In this document: positions 5,149 through 5,240 of the stretch, piece by piece
How positions within the stretch are numbered: position 1 is the first letter of the stretch
How the letters are laid out: each line of letters begins with the position of its first letter
From: Thermococci archaeon
Lineage (GTDB): Archaea > Methanobacteriota_B > Thermococci > Thermococcales > Thermococcaceae
NCBI GenBank assembly: GCA_003663535.1
Contig: QMUE01000119.1
Location: forward strand, 1-5,240
Length of the DNA stretch: 5,240 nt
Direction of reading: 5' to 3'
Notes under the pieces: model-generated
Seen by the model: the letters and a program-made list of their open reading frames with translations, nothing else
Databases searched by the model: none
What the model was told of the DNA's origin: nothing
Made by a program: the position numbers and the translations under genes

Positions 5149-5240
5149 GCTACCTTCTCCAGCTCTATTTTTCCATCTTTTTCTACTACTCTATAAATTG
5201 CATTTACTTTTCTTAAGTTGGTTTTTATGTCTCTATAAAG
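5145..5240 (-). CDS. C-terminal end of an unidentified gene entering from the right edge
   Basis: On the minus strand the frame is open from the right edge to TAG at 5147-5145, giving 31 residues that end KDGKIELEKVA. The peptide is charged and coding-like (V-N-A-I-Y-R-V-V-E-K-D-G-K) but too short to place in a family. The stop overlaps the TAA of the aminotransferase by four bases, in a tail-to-tail arrangement usual in compact archaeal genomes. A chance open frame of 31 codons is possible, so the call is moderate. Confidence 0.6.
   Translation of the reverse strand, partial: LYRDIKTNLRKVNAIYRVVEKDGKIELEKVA
5164..5183 (+). terminator. Possible T-rich terminator after the aminotransferase
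   Basis: Starting 16 bases after the stop, two T5 runs (5168-5172 and 5178-5182) follow one another in a pyrimidine-rich stretch. Archaeal RNA polymerase terminates at such runs without a hairpin. The region also encodes lysine-rich residues of the convergent gene, so the T-richness has another explanation. Confidence 0.4.

Noticed and set aside
1..5240. CRISPR array, insertion sequence or integrase
   Set aside because: No regularly spaced direct repeats, no transposase or recombinase motifs and no terminal inverted repeats were seen. The ILGHT string in the broken gene resembles a tyrosine-recombinase LGH motif, but the rest of that motif is absent.

Overview
The window looks like a chromosomal segment of a hyperthermophilic euryarchaeon of the order Thermococcales (Thermococcus, Pyrococcus or Palaeococcus). 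Three things point there: archaeal TATA-type promoters; Shine-Dalgarno sequences of the GGAGG/GGTGAT type placed 3 to 5 bases from the start codon; and a class V aminotransferase that resembles the alanine:glyoxylate aminotransferase described from Thermococcus litoralis. The sequence is fairly AT-rich. The genus and species cannot be fixed from the sequence alone.

Layout. From 3330 leftwards to the window edge runs a tight minus-strand operon of four genes: a class I glutamine-amidotransferase-like hydrolase of the peptidase C26 family (2602-3330), an AtuA/DUF1446 protein (1232-2596 or 2605), a DUF4387 protein (868-1230), and a YfcC/DcuC-type membrane transporter cut by the left edge (1-794). 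The first three genes overlap or abut. The SD of the DUF4387 gene is written into the 3' end of the gene before it, and the AtuA start region overlaps the hydrolase stop, so translational coupling is likely. From 4003 rightwards runs a single plus-strand aminotransferase gene. A minus-strand reading frame enters from the right edge and meets the aminotransferase tail to tail with a 4-bp overlap.

Between the two divergent units lie 672 bp (3331-4002) with no intact recognised gene, but they are not empty. They hold a promoter for the operon and two copies of one 16-bp palindrome (TGGAAAT-WW-ATTTCCA). One copy sits where transcription of the operon should start; the other lies 176 bp upstream beside a second TATA-like sequence. 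There is also a short unassigned open frame (3546-3680). Finally, 3716-3976 on the minus strand holds what looks like the wreck of an 86-residue gene. Its frame is broken twice, once at a C7 run and once at an A3 run, and the two breaks compensate each other.

How the genes may work together (inference). An importer, an amide or gamma-glutamyl hydrolase, and the AtuA-DUF4387 pair, under a shared promoter with a palindromic operator, look like an inducible uptake-and-breakdown module for a small carboxylate or amide. The biochemical function of AtuA/DUF4387 is not known to me, so the substrate stays open. This operon with its operator pair is the best candidate in the window for an undescribed system.
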